DNA of 64,000 nt from Chryseobacterium cupriresistens (GTDB lineage Bacteria > Bacteroidota > Bacteroidia > Flavobacteriales > Weeksellaceae), in contig NZ_JBKKJT010000001.1 of NCBI RefSeq assembly GCF_046614675.1, forward strand, positions 310,001 through 374,000, read 5' to 3'. The stretch's first letter is position 1. Each line of letters opens with the position of its first letter. Shown here piece after piece: positions 53,090-62,715 of the stretch. A model generated the notes under the pieces. It saw only the letters and a program-made list of their open reading frames with translations, had not been told where the DNA came from and searched no databases. The translations under genes were made by a program, and so were the position numbers.

Positions 53090-54529
53090 ATGATGAAAAA
53101 ACTGACTGTTTTATTCTTTTTTATTTCTTCCTTTTTCTATTCACAGCATACAGAAGAAGAATTAAAGAATGTGCTGTTTGATATCGAATTTTCTACTGCC
53201 GGATCAAAGGAAATTGAGAAGATTGACAGTCTTATTAAGGTGTGTAAGAAAAATTCTTATAATGATTGTGTTGCATTAGGGTATCTTAAAATTGCCAATA
53301 TCTACAACCGGAACAGTGATATGAAAAGGTCTTTTTATTATACTGATAAAGTGGAAAAAGAAAACCTTATCAATTCAGATACAGATTTTGAGGTTATATT
53401 TTATCTCCATCTTCAAAGGTCACTGCTATACCAGAAATTAGGAGAAAGAATGACTTCTCTGAAACAATTGGACGAAATATATGATAAGGTGAACGAAACC
53501 GATAATGCTTATTTTATTTATCTGATTAACTGGCAGTACGCAGGAATATACAATGAAATTAATAAAAAAGAATTAGCACTAAAACATTATAAAACAGCAT
53601 ATAAGTATTCTAAAATTTACAGAGAAAACAAAAATAATCTCTATAGGATAGACAAGAACAGATTGAGCAACAGTTATAAAACCTCACCGTATCTTGGCGG
53701 AATGTATCTTGAGCTCAACAAACCTGATTCCGCAAGAATATATATTGAGGAAGCCATCCAGAATGGGAAAAAGATCAATGAAATAGGGATGCAATACATT
53801 ACCTCGTATTATGCTTCCAGGTACTTTAAATCTCTTAATAAAATTCCTGAAGCCCAGCATCATTTATGGATCTGTAAAAATATTGCTGATAATTATTATA
53901 AAAGCGAGAATTATCAAAAGTCGGTCGCAATGGAGTTGAAGAACCTGTATGAAAGCACAGGACAGAAAGACAGTATCGCTTATTATGCTAATTGGCTGTT
54001 GGATATAGAGTCTTCAAACAGCAGACAAAAACAAACATTGAATGATGCTGTAGATAAACAGAATGAATTGGAAAATAGCAATAGAAAAAAGGAAACAAAA
54101 AAACTTTTCTTCATCCTGTCGTTGAGTATTGCCGCATGTCTTCTTTTTATATTTCTTTTCCTGTATTATTATAGAAAGCACAAAAGTAAAAATCTGGATA
54201 AAATTGATATCCCTCATCAGCCATCTGTAGATGAAAGTGCTTTTAAAGAACTTATACAGCTTGCCAAAGAAAATAATCCTGAATTTTTAACCCGTTTCAA
54301 TGAGTATTATCCGCACTTTTCAGAAGAACTGCTGAAAGTTTTTCCTTTAAAAATATCAGAAATAAGATTCTGTGCCTACATCTATCTGAATTTTTCTACC
54401 AAAGAAATTGCTGAATATACTTTTACCTCAGTGAGAACCGTACAGACCAAAAAATATAATCTAAGGAAAAAACTGAATATTCCCGGTGATATGGATATCT
54501 ATGTATGGTTTTCCAGGTTGTTGAAATAA
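53090..54529 (+). CDS. Membrane-anchored TPR protein with C-terminal LuxR-type HTH
   Basis: 479 residues from the ATG at 53090 (MMKKLTVLFFFISSFFYSQ, a signal peptide); the open frame starts with a TTG 24 bases earlier. TPR-like helices to about 320 (YLKIANIYNRNSDMKRSFYY, ELALKHYKTAYKYSK), membrane helix near 342-362 (LFFILSLSIAACLLFIFLFL), then an HTH end (FCAYIYLNFSTKEIAEYTF, TSVRTVQTKKYNLRKKLNI). Same plan as 5509. It probably senses an envelope signal and binds DNA from the membrane. The divergent protease gene is the nearest candidate target. Confidence 0.85.
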   Translation: MMKKLTVLFFFISSFFYSQHTEEELKNVLFDIEFSTAGSKEIEKIDSLIKVCKKNSYNDCVALGYLKIANIYNRNSDMKRSFYYTDKVEKENLINSDTDFEVIFYLHLQRSLLYQKLGERMTSLKQLDEIYDKVNETDNAYFIYLINWQYAGIYNEINKKELALKHYKTAYKYSKIYRENKNNLYRIDKNRLSNSYKTSPYLGGMYLELNKPDSARIYIEEAIQNGKKINEIGMQYITSYYASRYFKSLNKIPEAQHHLWICKNIADNYYKSENYQKSVAMELKNLYESTGQKDSIAYYANWLLDIESSNSRQKQTLNDAVDKQNELENSNRKKETKKLFFILSLSIAACLLFIFLFLYYYRKHKSKNLDKIDIPHQPSVDESAFKELIQLAKENNPEFLTRFNEYYPHFSEELLKVFPLKISEIRFCAYIYLNFSTKEIAEYTFTSVRTVQTKKYNLRKKLNIPGDMDIYVWFSRLLK

Positions 54530-54554
54530 AATCCATCCTCTTTAATAAAATAAA

Positions 54555-54584
54555 AGAGGTTACTTCAAATGTGAAATAACCTCT
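54555..54584. terminator. Terminator between convergent genes
   Basis: Arms AGAGGTTA and TAACCTCT with a 14-base loop; T-rich only on the minus-strand side (TTTTATTTTATT). Confidence 0.6.
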
Positions 54585-54616
54585 GCATGTCAATTAATAA
54601 AGGGAAATCCCGGACA

Positions 54617-55054
54617 TTAATTTCTTATGGTGGAAATATAGATGCATTGCAATCCATTACAATCTTTAAGTTCAATGTTGGTGATCATTTCACTGTAGAC
54701 CCGGATAGTCGTGTCATTAAATTGATATCCTTCTATAAACACAGGTCTGTCTTTAGGAAGATCGCTCTGCTCATTAAGCATTTCCAGCGATAAACTATCA
54801 GGATAACCTTCATTTTTTTTAAACGTAATCTCTATTAAACCGTTGTCAGCCAGATAGTCAAACTTTTTTAAATGAGAAGGCAGGCTGGCCTTGGTTTTAA
54901 AAACGTTTAATTTTTCAATGCTGCTTTTATAAAGATCAAACATGCTGGCAGTTCCAACGGTGTTATTATAGACAGCAAACTTTACATGGGTGCTTTTCTG
55001 TGCGATGAACATACCTGAAAAGAACACGAGAAATATATACAATAACTTTTTCAT
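54617..55054 (-). CDS. Small secreted protein, unknown
   Basis: 145 residues. Signal peptide to about 19 (LLYIFLVFFSGMFIAQ). The mature part contains NNTVGTASMFDLYKSSIEKL, LADNGLIEITFKKNEGYPDS and a Cys-containing end DCNGLQCIYISTIRN, the pair of Cys possibly forming a small loop. No known domain. It lies 50 bases behind the large adhesin gene on the same strand and may be its accessory factor. Confidence 0.6.
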   Translation of the reverse strand: MKKLLYIFLVFFSGMFIAQKSTHVKFAVYNNTVGTASMFDLYKSSIEKLNVFKTKASLPSHLKKFDYLADNGLIEITFKKNEGYPDSLSLEMLNEQSDLPKDRPVFIEGYQFNDTTIRVYSEMITNIELKDCNGLQCIYISTIRN

Positions 55055-55104
55055 AATAAAAGTAGAGGTTTAAATGTTGGATATTTTACTATGGAAGGTT
55101 GGTG

Positions 55105-57927
55105 TTAGTTCCTGTTTTTTACTACAATCCATCCTGTATACTTTATTGGAGTTTGTTTTGTGTTGTTCTCATTCCAGCCCATTTCAAACCAGTAAGTTCC
55201 TGTAGGTTCTTTTTTACCGTCCATAGTTCCGTCCCATTTGAATCCGTTTAATTTACTTCCTGTATGAATTCTGCTTCCATATCTATCATAGATACCAAAT
55301 GTGAAATTACTTTTATTTGCCAAAGCAGAATAATCAAGTACGTCATTAATTCCGTCACCGTTAGGGGTGATGATGTTAATTAGATTAGGAACCGTAATTT
55401 CTACCTGCACAGAAACACAGTTATATGAATCCTTTACATAGAAAGTATGGCTTCCGCGGGATATATTGGTAAATATGTTTTCACTCTGCCAGTTGATATT
55501 GTCCATGGAATATTGATAAGGTGCTGTACCTGCAATTATATTTAAGGTAACTGTATTATTGTTAATGTTAACATCTGAAATAACAGGGTTTTCAGAAGCA
55601 TAAACCTTCACTGTTTGTCTGGTGGTACATTCTCTGGTTTTCAGATCTACCCAGTAGATTCCAACCCCTGCATTTTTGATGGACTGTGTGGTCGCTCCCG
55701 TACTCCATTCATAAGAAGTATAGCCTGGCCCTGCATCTAATGTGGTTGTATTTTCCATACAGATAATTTTATCCTTTAATACTTCTGAATAGGTAGGAGG
55801 AATAACCGTGAGAGTTACTTCTGCAATTTTATAACATCCGCTGGCATTGCTTACCTTAATGTAAACCACACCGTTAGGAGCAATGTAGTTGGTGGGAGTC
55901 AGAATTTCGTTTGTTCCGTTATGCGCATCAGTAGGAGATGGATAGTATTGCTTACTAATTCCTGGTTGTACGTTAACTCCTGCCGTTGTTAAATCAAATA
56001 TCCCGAGCAAGGGATTGGATGGCTGGAAACATGATCTTAAAGCTGCATCTTTTACAATTGGGCTTTCAGAAACAGTAAGTGTTACAGTTACCCTTTCACA
56101 ATCTGTAAACTCCGGGTCATTTCCGCAAAATTTATAAACAATGGTATCAGTACCCAGATAACCAAAATTGGGAACATAATTAATTACTCCTGCAGCATCA
56201 ATGGTAGCAGTACCGTTTGTTGGAGGAGTAATAATCGTTACTGTACTCGGAACATAAGTTTGGGTGGAATTGGTAAATTCCGGTATGATAGTCAGGTTGC
56301 CTTCGCAAACAGTAATCGCTTTTGTAGATTCCTGAAGACATGTGTATACTTTATAGACAGGAGTGGTTGCCGGTGGACAAGTGCTTACTGAAATTTTCAC
56401 GGTGTAATTTCCCGCAGCCACTGGAGCATAAGTATTGGTATTGGCTCCGTTGATAGGATTTCCGTTGAGAAACCATTGGTAGGTATCGTAGCTGTCATTT
56501 ACTTCCAATACAATACCCGGAATACAATCTCCGGTTTTTTTTGAAATCAGTGGAATGGAAGAGAAACCTGCAAAATAACCCCCGTATCCTGATGTGCTGT
56601 AACCACCATTAATACCTGCTGTTACAGCTTTATCAGAAACTACAGTTACATTTCCGGTGATGGATGGGATCGCATATGTTACCCAGCTGCTATTTCCTGT
56701 CAATGGGAAAGGTCCTTGTGCGGCGGTGGGAGTAATGCCGTTTACCGTCACATTGGCTCCGGTTTCCGTTAAAATATTCAGTTTTACAATAGTGCCGGTT
56801 GGGACAGTGCTTGTTACCCCTGGTCCTGTTGGCATTTCATTGATCTTCCCGATTTCATCAATTTTTCGGGGTAAAAAGCAGTTCAATGGCGGAATGTAGT
56901 TGAATCCAACCGTTGCACTGCTGTTATTTACAGAGACCAACTGATATAAATAGACATTTTTTGAAGTCGTTATGAACATATTGAAATGTCCGGAATTTCC
57001 CTGCTGCACATAGTTACTTCCTGAAACTCTGTAAAATTCCCCGCTGTTGATGGTCGCAACAGGAGTGTTGGAACCGTTAATAAATATTTGTGTATTGTTT
57101 TCTGTTCCTACAATGATGCCACCTTCAAGATCGGGATTGGTAGATCTTGTTCTCACCATGGCAAAAGTACTTCCAAGTCTATCCGTAGGTACAGACTGAT
57201 CAAGAACCGCATCAGATCCCGTGCTGGTGTTGTTTCCAAAATTTCCGTTGATATTTCCGTTGGTAAGGGTAATCGGTTTATCAGAAACAATTTTAGCTCC
57301 GATAAAAGCTGATATATTTTGACCTCCTACTCCAGGGCCTCCGGCGAAAATAAAGGATTGTCCTTTGTTGAGAGTAATTGTTTGCGAATGGGTGGCAGGC
57401 GTTCCTCCAAAGAATGTTACATTTCCATTCCATGTAGTGGTGATAACTGTATTATTCTCTGTTGCCAATATGCCTGCTGAGAAGTTAAATATGTTAAGTG
57501 ATGCAGTGGTAGGAGTTGCGGCTACAAAAAATTCTTTGCCGATCCCGGCTTTTCCTTTGCTTGTTATAATTTCAGCGTGTACAGTACCGCTTACCATTCT
57601 TAATGAACAGTAAAATGGCTTGCTTCCATGTACATATAAACCTTTATTGATAGTAGTGAATGCATTTGAAGTAACATTCGCTGCTATAATACTAGCCGGC
57701 ACCACAAAGGTCTGAGGGGACCCTTTACTGATGGTTACATTACCTATAGGGACATTATTGTTGTTAATTGTAACAACAAAAGGAGTTGCAGAATCGGTAG
57801 AAAGATAGAGTGCCTGTGTATAATTTACTGAGGCGTAATAAGGTGCAAACCAATGATCTGTGTCTCTTTGTGCCGAAAGAGGTGAACTCAGTATAAGGAA
57901 CAATAAACAAAATATAAAACTTTTCAT
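55105..57927 (-). CDS. Large T9SS adhesin, gliding-type C-terminus
   Basis: 940 residues. Signal peptide to about 19 (FIFCLLFLILSSPLSAQ). About 25-450: IgGFc-binding-like N-terminal domain (DTDHWFAPYYASVNYTQALY, TINKGLYVHGSKPFYCSLRM). The middle has Ig-like and cadherin-like repeats (DTYQWFLNGNPINGANTN, PTNGTATIDAAGVINYVPNF, TYEWSTG-like segments). The last 90 residues (NIITPNGDGINDVLDYSALA, FGIYDRYGSRI) are the type B T9SS sorting domain of the gliding-motility family. Expected at the cell surface as an adhesin. Upstream 550 bases are gene-free. Confidence 0.9.
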   Translation of the reverse strand: MKSFIFCLLFLILSSPLSAQRDTDHWFAPYYASVNYTQALYLSTDSATPFVVTINNNNVPIGNVTISKGSPQTFVVPASIIAANVTSNAFTTINKGLYVHGSKPFYCSLRMVSGTVHAEIITSKGKAGIGKEFFVAATPTTASLNIFNFSAGILATENNTVITTTWNGNVTFFGGTPATHSQTITLNKGQSFIFAGGPGVGGQNISAFIGAKIVSDKPITLTNGNINGNFGNNTSTGSDAVLDQSVPTDRLGSTFAMVRTRSTNPDLEGGIIVGTENNTQIFINGSNTPVATINSGEFYRVSGSNYVQQGNSGHFNMFITTSKNVYLYQLVSVNNSSATVGFNYIPPLNCFLPRKIDEIGKINEMPTGPGVTSTVPTGTIVKLNILTETGANVTVNGITPTAAQGPFPLTGNSSWVTYAIPSITGNVTVVSDKAVTAGINGGYSTSGYGGYFAGFSSIPLISKKTGDCIPGIVLEVNDSYDTYQWFLNGNPINGANTNTYAPVAAGNYTVKISVSTCPPATTPVYKVYTCLQESTKAITVCEGNLTIIPEFTNSTQTYVPSTVTIITPPTNGTATIDAAGVINYVPNFGYLGTDTIVYKFCGNDPEFTDCERVTVTLTVSESPIVKDAALRSCFQPSNPLLGIFDLTTAGVNVQPGISKQYYPSPTDAHNGTNEILTPTNYIAPNGVVYIKVSNASGCYKIAEVTLTVIPPTYSEVLKDKIICMENTTTLDAGPGYTSYEWSTGATTQSIKNAGVGIYWVDLKTRECTTRQTVKVYASENPVISDVNINNNTVTLNIIAGTAPYQYSMDNINWQSENIFTNISRGSHTFYVKDSYNCVSVQVEITVPNLINIITPNGDGINDVLDYSALANKSNFTFGIYDRYGSRIHTGSKLNGFKWDGTMDGKKEPTGTYWFEMGWNENNTKQTPIKYTGWIVVKNRN

Positions 57928-58479
57928 GCATCGTTAAATTTTCGTTTTAAAAATTACGAATTCTTTTTTTAAAAACGATTATGATTTTATTATTAATTTT
58001 TTATTAATTGTCATATTTCCATATACCATTTCTATTAAAAAGTAATCATTGGATCGTCTGAAAAAATAAGAGAATACTGAAAAAGAGGGAATCTTTTCAG
58101 AGGCATATGATTGCCGTTTGATACTTTAGATACAAGATTGTGCACCTAAGGGCTTATTAATGGCCTGATTATAACAGGGTAAGATTTTATTTAATTTTTA
58201 TATTTTTTCTCAGAGCAGTTTCCATTTTATTGCTTGGTAAAAATAATTTAATAAAAGTATAAACAGACTATACCTTTGTATAGTTTTAAATCAAAGTTTG
58301 ATGAATTAATTTGGAAGGAACCTATGTTCAAATACTTTCAGTAAAGAGAGGACTTGGTTTTTATTTTAATTCTTTTTTTAATATTCAGCTTAATGCCTGT
58401 TTTTGTGTGTATATTATGTTGAAAAATTTCACTTAATATTGAAAATTTAATAAAAGTAAGTGTTTTTTGTCTTTTAAAT
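57928..58479. other. AT-rich stretch without a gene
   Basis: No supported gene and no strong hairpin. Promoters of the adhesin (minus) and of the broken regulator (plus) must lie here. Confidence 0.4.
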
Positions 58480-59003
58480 AATTTTCCAATAGGTCTAAGG
58501 CTGAATATAATTATACTAAGAAAAGTAAATACTTACGAACTCAAATTTTTTGAATGCCTGTCACCTGAAGAAAAAAAATACACACTATTACCTATGATTT
58601 CCATCTCAAGTATACCAACAGTGTAGATGTGCTTGTTAACCATAGGATCATCCCTATAGAACTGTATGATCATGGAGAAATCTCCAAAATAGTCTGTGTA
58701 GTGTCCTATTCTCTTAACCGGTCTGCGGGAAATATCAGGATCGTTTCTAATACCTCAGAAACCTATTGGAAGTATAATCTCTTCACTGGAAAATGGACAG
58801 AAGAATCTAAAGTTGCCCTAAAATTAAGGGAAATAGAAATAATACGGCTTTATCTTCAGGGATTAAAAATAGAAGAAATTGCAGAACAATTGTTTGTGTC
58901 ACCAAGTACCATAAAGTTTCACAGAAGCAAATTGTTTGAGAGAATTGGAGTGAAGAATATCATCGAAGCAATATCCTACGTAATAACGAATAATTTGATT
59001 TAA
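58480..59003 (+). pseudogene. LuxR-type regulator broken by a one-base deletion in an A tract
   Basis: The intact-looking 124-codon frame at 58629 (VLVNHRIIPIELYDHGEISK, ending in HTH LREIEIIRLYLQGLKIEEIA, SPSTIKFHRSKLFERIGVKN) continues upstream in another frame as VNTYELKFFECLSPEEKK. The shift falls at a run of eight A (58571-58578): with nine A the text would read straight on through EEKKIHTITYDFHLKYTNSV DVLVNH. So the ATG-less 124-codon piece is the C-terminal part of a longer regulator. It is either a pseudogene, a phase-variable gene or a sequencing error. The HTH itself is complete. Its true start, upstream of 58480, is not clear. Confidence 0.65.
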
Positions 59004-59164
59004 ACTATACTTTTTTAAATATTTCCAGCTCGAAATGGCTGAGAATCAAAATAGAACGCTCAGTATAACTTACCGTTTTTAATTAAAAACCGGTTGCTTT
59101 CTGTGTATTGTTTTCTGAACATTCTCCCTCTGCAAAATGATAGAAGGAGAATGCCCGGAACAGC

Positions 59165-59524
59165 TTAATTAAGCTGATAATTTGTAATTACTAAACTCAG
59201 GATGAAATGAACATAATTCTGTTCTACCTCTTTTCTGTTAATCAGTTTGTTTTTGTATTCATAAGAATTCAGATCGCGGGATAATTTCTGATACGTTTCA
59301 AAATCATCACCCTTTATCTTTACTCTTATATTACCATCTTTTCTGTTAATAAGTACATCATCCAGAGTTCTTACTTTAAATAAAACTTCGCATAACGTAG
59401 GGCGAGCCTTCATGGAACCGATATATCTTTCAACTATATTAATCTTGAACGAATCAAATATGATGTTATTAAAAACGATTTTAGAATTAGGCTCCTGAGT
59501 GTTGAGTTCAAGTTTATAGTTCAT
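59165..59524 (-). CDS. Hypothetical protein
   Basis: 119 residues, no signal peptide, no recognised domain. Opens MNYKLELNTQEPNSKIVFNN; a central part VLINRKDGNIRVKIKGDDFE and an end YVHFILSLVITNYQLN. Balanced charge and codon use like real neighbours, a start right at the AT-rich promoter region, and an inverted repeat (CATTCTCC/GGAGAATG, 59122-59154) behind the stop support it as a gene. Function unknown. Confidence 0.6.
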   Translation of the reverse strand: MNYKLELNTQEPNSKIVFNNIIFDSFKINIVERYIGSMKARPTLCEVLFKVRTLDDVLINRKDGNIRVKIKGDDFETYQKLSRDLNSYEYKNKLINRKEVEQNYVHFILSLVITNYQLN

Positions 59525-59777
59525 TACTTTATAAATTTTGGCAAATATAAGTTTAATTATGCCAAAAAACCGACTGTTTTAATAGATCATTCCCATATTA
59601 ATGATTGAATTTTATTCTATAAACACAAAATCATATGAAAATGTGAATATTAGAGGCTTATAAATGAGGACGTAACAAAAGTGTAACAAACATTTTCTTT
59701 CCTTTTATTTTTTTCATTATAGGCATTTCCGTAATTTTATTCTCTGTATAACAAAAATTCATATTAATACCAATATA

Positions 59778-61196
59778 ATGGAAAGATATAGTTATGGGAT
59801 GGTTGGCCTTGGAGTAATGGGGCGGAATCTGCTTTATAATATCGCTGACAACGGGTTTTCAATCGCAGGATTCGACCTTGATCAGGAGAAAGTTAAAGAA
59901 TTAGAAGGCGGAGCTGCTTCAGAAATGAAGGTGAAGGGTACAGGATCTTTAGAAGACTTTGTATCCACATTGGAAGTTCCAAGAAAAATTATTCTTATGG
60001 TTCCTGCAGGAAAACCTGTAGATGCTGTGCTGGAAAATATTACCCCGCTTTTAAACGAAGGTGATATCGTGATTGATGCTGGAAATTCTTATTTCGAAGA
60101 TACCAACAGGCGTGTTACTGACCTGGCATCTAAGAAACTGCATTTTATGGGAATGGGGGTGTCAGGAGGTGAAAAAGGAGCCAGAACAGGTCCAAGTATA
60201 ATGCCTGGAGGGGATCTGGAAGCATTCAAACTTCTGAAGCCGATGCTGGAAGCCATTGCAGCCAAAGTAGACAACGAAGCGTGTACAGCATATATGGGAA
60301 AAGGATCTGCCGGAAACTATGTGAAAATGGTACACAACGGTATTGAATATGCCATAATGCAACTGATCAGTGAAGCTTATGATCTCCTTAAAAGAGGAGC
60401 AGGTTTAAATAATGAACAGCTTTATCAGGTTTTCAAAGAATGGAATAACGGCGAAATGAACTCGTTCCTTATTGAAATTACAAGAGATATCTTCACTCAA
60501 AAAGATTCATTAACAGATGGCTATCTTGTAGATCAGATTTTAGATAAGGCAGGAGCGAAAGGAACAGGAAAATGGACTTCAGAACAGGCCATGGAAATCG
60601 GAGTTTCTATTCCTACCATTGATATTGCGGTAACCTCAAGAATTTTATCTGCTTATAAAAACGAGAGAGTTCAGGCTTCAAAAATATATGCCGATAACGA
60701 AATTGTAAAACCTGAAAATACAGAATTATTCATTAAGGAGGTTGGCGATGCTCTTTTCCTTTCCACCTTAATCAGCTATGCACAAGGTTTATCTTTACTG
60801 GTAAAAGCATCTGAAGAATACGGCTTTGAAATTCCATTGAAAGATGTTGTGAAAATCTGGAGAGGAGGATGTATTATCCGTTCAGTTTTGCTTGAAAAAT
60901 TCTATTCTGCTTATACCCAAAACCCTAACCTTTCTAATATTCTGCTTGATAAAGAAATTTCAGAACTGGTAAAGTCAAAAATCAAAGGTTTAAGAAAAAC
61001 AGCCGGATATGCCGCTACCAACGGAATCTCAAGCCTGGGACTTCAGACAGCTTTAGGATATTTTGATGCATATACTACAGAATCTCTTCCCGTGAATCTT
61101 ATCCAGGCTCAGCGTGATTATTTCGGAGCTCATACTTATCAGCGTATTGACAGAGAAGGAGTTTTCCATACTTCCTGGCAGAGTGCAAACAACTAA
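59778..61196 (+). CDS. gnd: 6-phosphogluconate dehydrogenase, decarboxylating
   Basis: 472 residues, the full length of the long (NADP-type) enzyme. Oxidises 6-phosphogluconate to ribulose 5-phosphate and CO2. Motifs: GLGVMGRNLLYNIADNG (nucleotide binding), VSGGEKGARTGPSIMPGG, KMVHNGIEYA with the catalytic Lys, and a C-terminal YFGAHTYQRIDREG. First gene of the operon gnd-zwf-pgl, with gaps of 11 and 26 bases. Cytosolic dimer. An AT-rich promoter region with TTCTCTGTATAAC lies just before it. Confidence 0.97.
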   Translation: MERYSYGMVGLGVMGRNLLYNIADNGFSIAGFDLDQEKVKELEGGAASEMKVKGTGSLEDFVSTLEVPRKIILMVPAGKPVDAVLENITPLLNEGDIVIDAGNSYFEDTNRRVTDLASKKLHFMGMGVSGGEKGARTGPSIMPGGDLEAFKLLKPMLEAIAAKVDNEACTAYMGKGSAGNYVKMVHNGIEYAIMQLISEAYDLLKRGAGLNNEQLYQVFKEWNNGEMNSFLIEITRDIFTQKDSLTDGYLVDQILDKAGAKGTGKWTSEQAMEIGVSIPTIDIAVTSRILSAYKNERVQASKIYADNEIVKPENTELFIKEVGDALFLSTLISYAQGLSLLVKASEEYGFEIPLKDVVKIWRGGCIIRSVLLEKFYSAYTQNPNLSNILLDKEISELVKSKIKGLRKTAGYAATNGISSLGLQTALGYFDAYTTESLPVNLIQAQRDYFGAHTYQRIDREGVFHTSWQSANN

Positions 61197-61207
61197 AATT
61201 CGGAAAA

Positions 61208-62689
61208 ATGAATCAAAATAAAGTCTTGCAGCCAACAACTATTGTTATTTTTGGTGCTACAGGCGATCTGGCAAAAAGAAAACTTTTTCCGGCATTTTAC
61301 AACTTATATATCGATGGCAGAATGCCCAAAGGCTTCAATATTGTAGCACTGGGAAGAGCAGAAAATACCAACGAAAATTTCAGAAATTATATCAAAGAAA
61401 ACCTTGAAAGTTTCTCAAGAAAAAAAGTGACTTCCGAAGACTGGGCAGGTTTTCAGGCTCATATTACTTACTTTCAGCATCAGCTGGATGAAGAAATTTC
61501 TTACGAAAATCTGCAGCAGAAACTGCAGGATTTCGATACCGTTTACGGGATGAGAGCAAACAGGCTGTTTTATTTATCCATCGGGCCTAGCTTTATTTCT
61601 ACAATATCCAATCATATCAAAACGACTTTACTAGCTTCTGATCCGAAAAAAGACCGTATCATTATCGAGAAACCTTTTGGTCACAATAAACAATCTGCTG
61701 TTGAATTGAACAGCCTTTTGGCAAAAACATTTGAAGAAGAGCAGATTTACCGTATCGACCACTATCTGGGAAAAGAAACGGTGCAGAATATACTGGCTTT
61801 CAGATTTGGAAATTCTATTTTTGAGCCTTTATGGGATCATAAATATATAGAATCGGTACAGATTACGGTAGCGGAAGAAGTTGGAGTAGAGACAAGAGGA
61901 GCATTCTACGAACAGACAGGTGCGTTAAGAGATATGATTCAGAATCACCTGTTGCAGATTCTGTGTATGGTGGCTATGGAACCACCGGCTTCATTGCAGT
62001 CAGGTGAAATCAGAGACCGGAAAGTTGACGTTCTGAAATCAATTCGGAGAATATCTTCCGATCAGGTAGATCATTATGCGGTAAGAGGCCAGTATGGAAA
62101 AGGAACCATCAACGGTATTGAGGTGAAAGGCTACCGCCAGGAAGACGGAATTGCTCCTGATTCCAATACAGAGACTTTTGCAGCAATTAAATTTTATCTG
62201 GATAACGAAAGATGGCAGGATGTCCCTTTCTATGTCCGTACCGGAAAGAAAATGAAAGAAAAGCATTCTTACATTACCATTCAGTTTAAGCCGCTTCCTC
62301 ACTCAACGTTCTCAGACAGCCCGCATCTTTTATCTGCCAACAGGTTGATCATTAATATTCAGCCCATGATGGATATCAGATTGCAGTTCATGACCAAAAA
62401 ACCGGGACTGACACTGGATCTGAAGCCTGCAGAAATGATTTTCGATAATTTTGCCTGTAAAGAAGATACTCCGGAAGCGTATGAAACTTTGTTACAGGAT
62501 GCTCTTTTAGGAGATCTTACCTTATTTATGCGTTCCGATCAGGTGGAAGAGGCGTGGGATGTAGTGACTACCATACAGGAAGCATGGGAAAATAACAAAG
62601 ATTTATCTTTCCCGAATTATAAAGCAGGAAGCTGGGGTCCGGAAGATGTTAATGCTTTGGTGGAAAGACAAGGGCACAGCTGGGTATAA
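61208..62689 (+). CDS. zwf: Glucose-6-phosphate 1-dehydrogenase
   Basis: 493 residues. Oxidises glucose 6-phosphate to 6-phosphogluconolactone with NADP. Nucleotide-binding IFGATGDLAKRKLFPAFYNL at the start, substrate/catalytic motif RIDHYLGKETVQN, and IIEKPFG. The usual order in other bacteria is zwf-pgl-gnd or similar; here gnd leads. The product is the direct substrate of the next gene. Confidence 0.97.
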   Translation: MNQNKVLQPTTIVIFGATGDLAKRKLFPAFYNLYIDGRMPKGFNIVALGRAENTNENFRNYIKENLESFSRKKVTSEDWAGFQAHITYFQHQLDEEISYENLQQKLQDFDTVYGMRANRLFYLSIGPSFISTISNHIKTTLLASDPKKDRIIIEKPFGHNKQSAVELNSLLAKTFEEEQIYRIDHYLGKETVQNILAFRFGNSIFEPLWDHKYIESVQITVAEEVGVETRGAFYEQTGALRDMIQNHLLQILCMVAMEPPASLQSGEIRDRKVDVLKSIRRISSDQVDHYAVRGQYGKGTINGIEVKGYRQEDGIAPDSNTETFAAIKFYLDNERWQDVPFYVRTGKKMKEKHSYITIQFKPLPHSTFSDSPHLLSANRLIINIQPMMDIRLQFMTKKPGLTLDLKPAEMIFDNFACKEDTPEAYETLLQDALLGDLTLFMRSDQVEEAWDVVTTIQEAWENNKDLSFPNYKAGSWGPEDVNALVERQGHSWV

Positions 62690-62715
62690 AACAAAATAAA
62701 ATTTAAACAGACAAA

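Noticed and set aside
59122..59154. Strong terminator CATTCTCC/GGAGAATG
   Set aside because: The arms are good, but the T run after the hairpin is poor on both strands, so I mention it only with the adjacent gene.
59165..59524. Antitoxin or phage gene
   Set aside because: No partner toxin, no phage neighbours and no motif; left as hypothetical.
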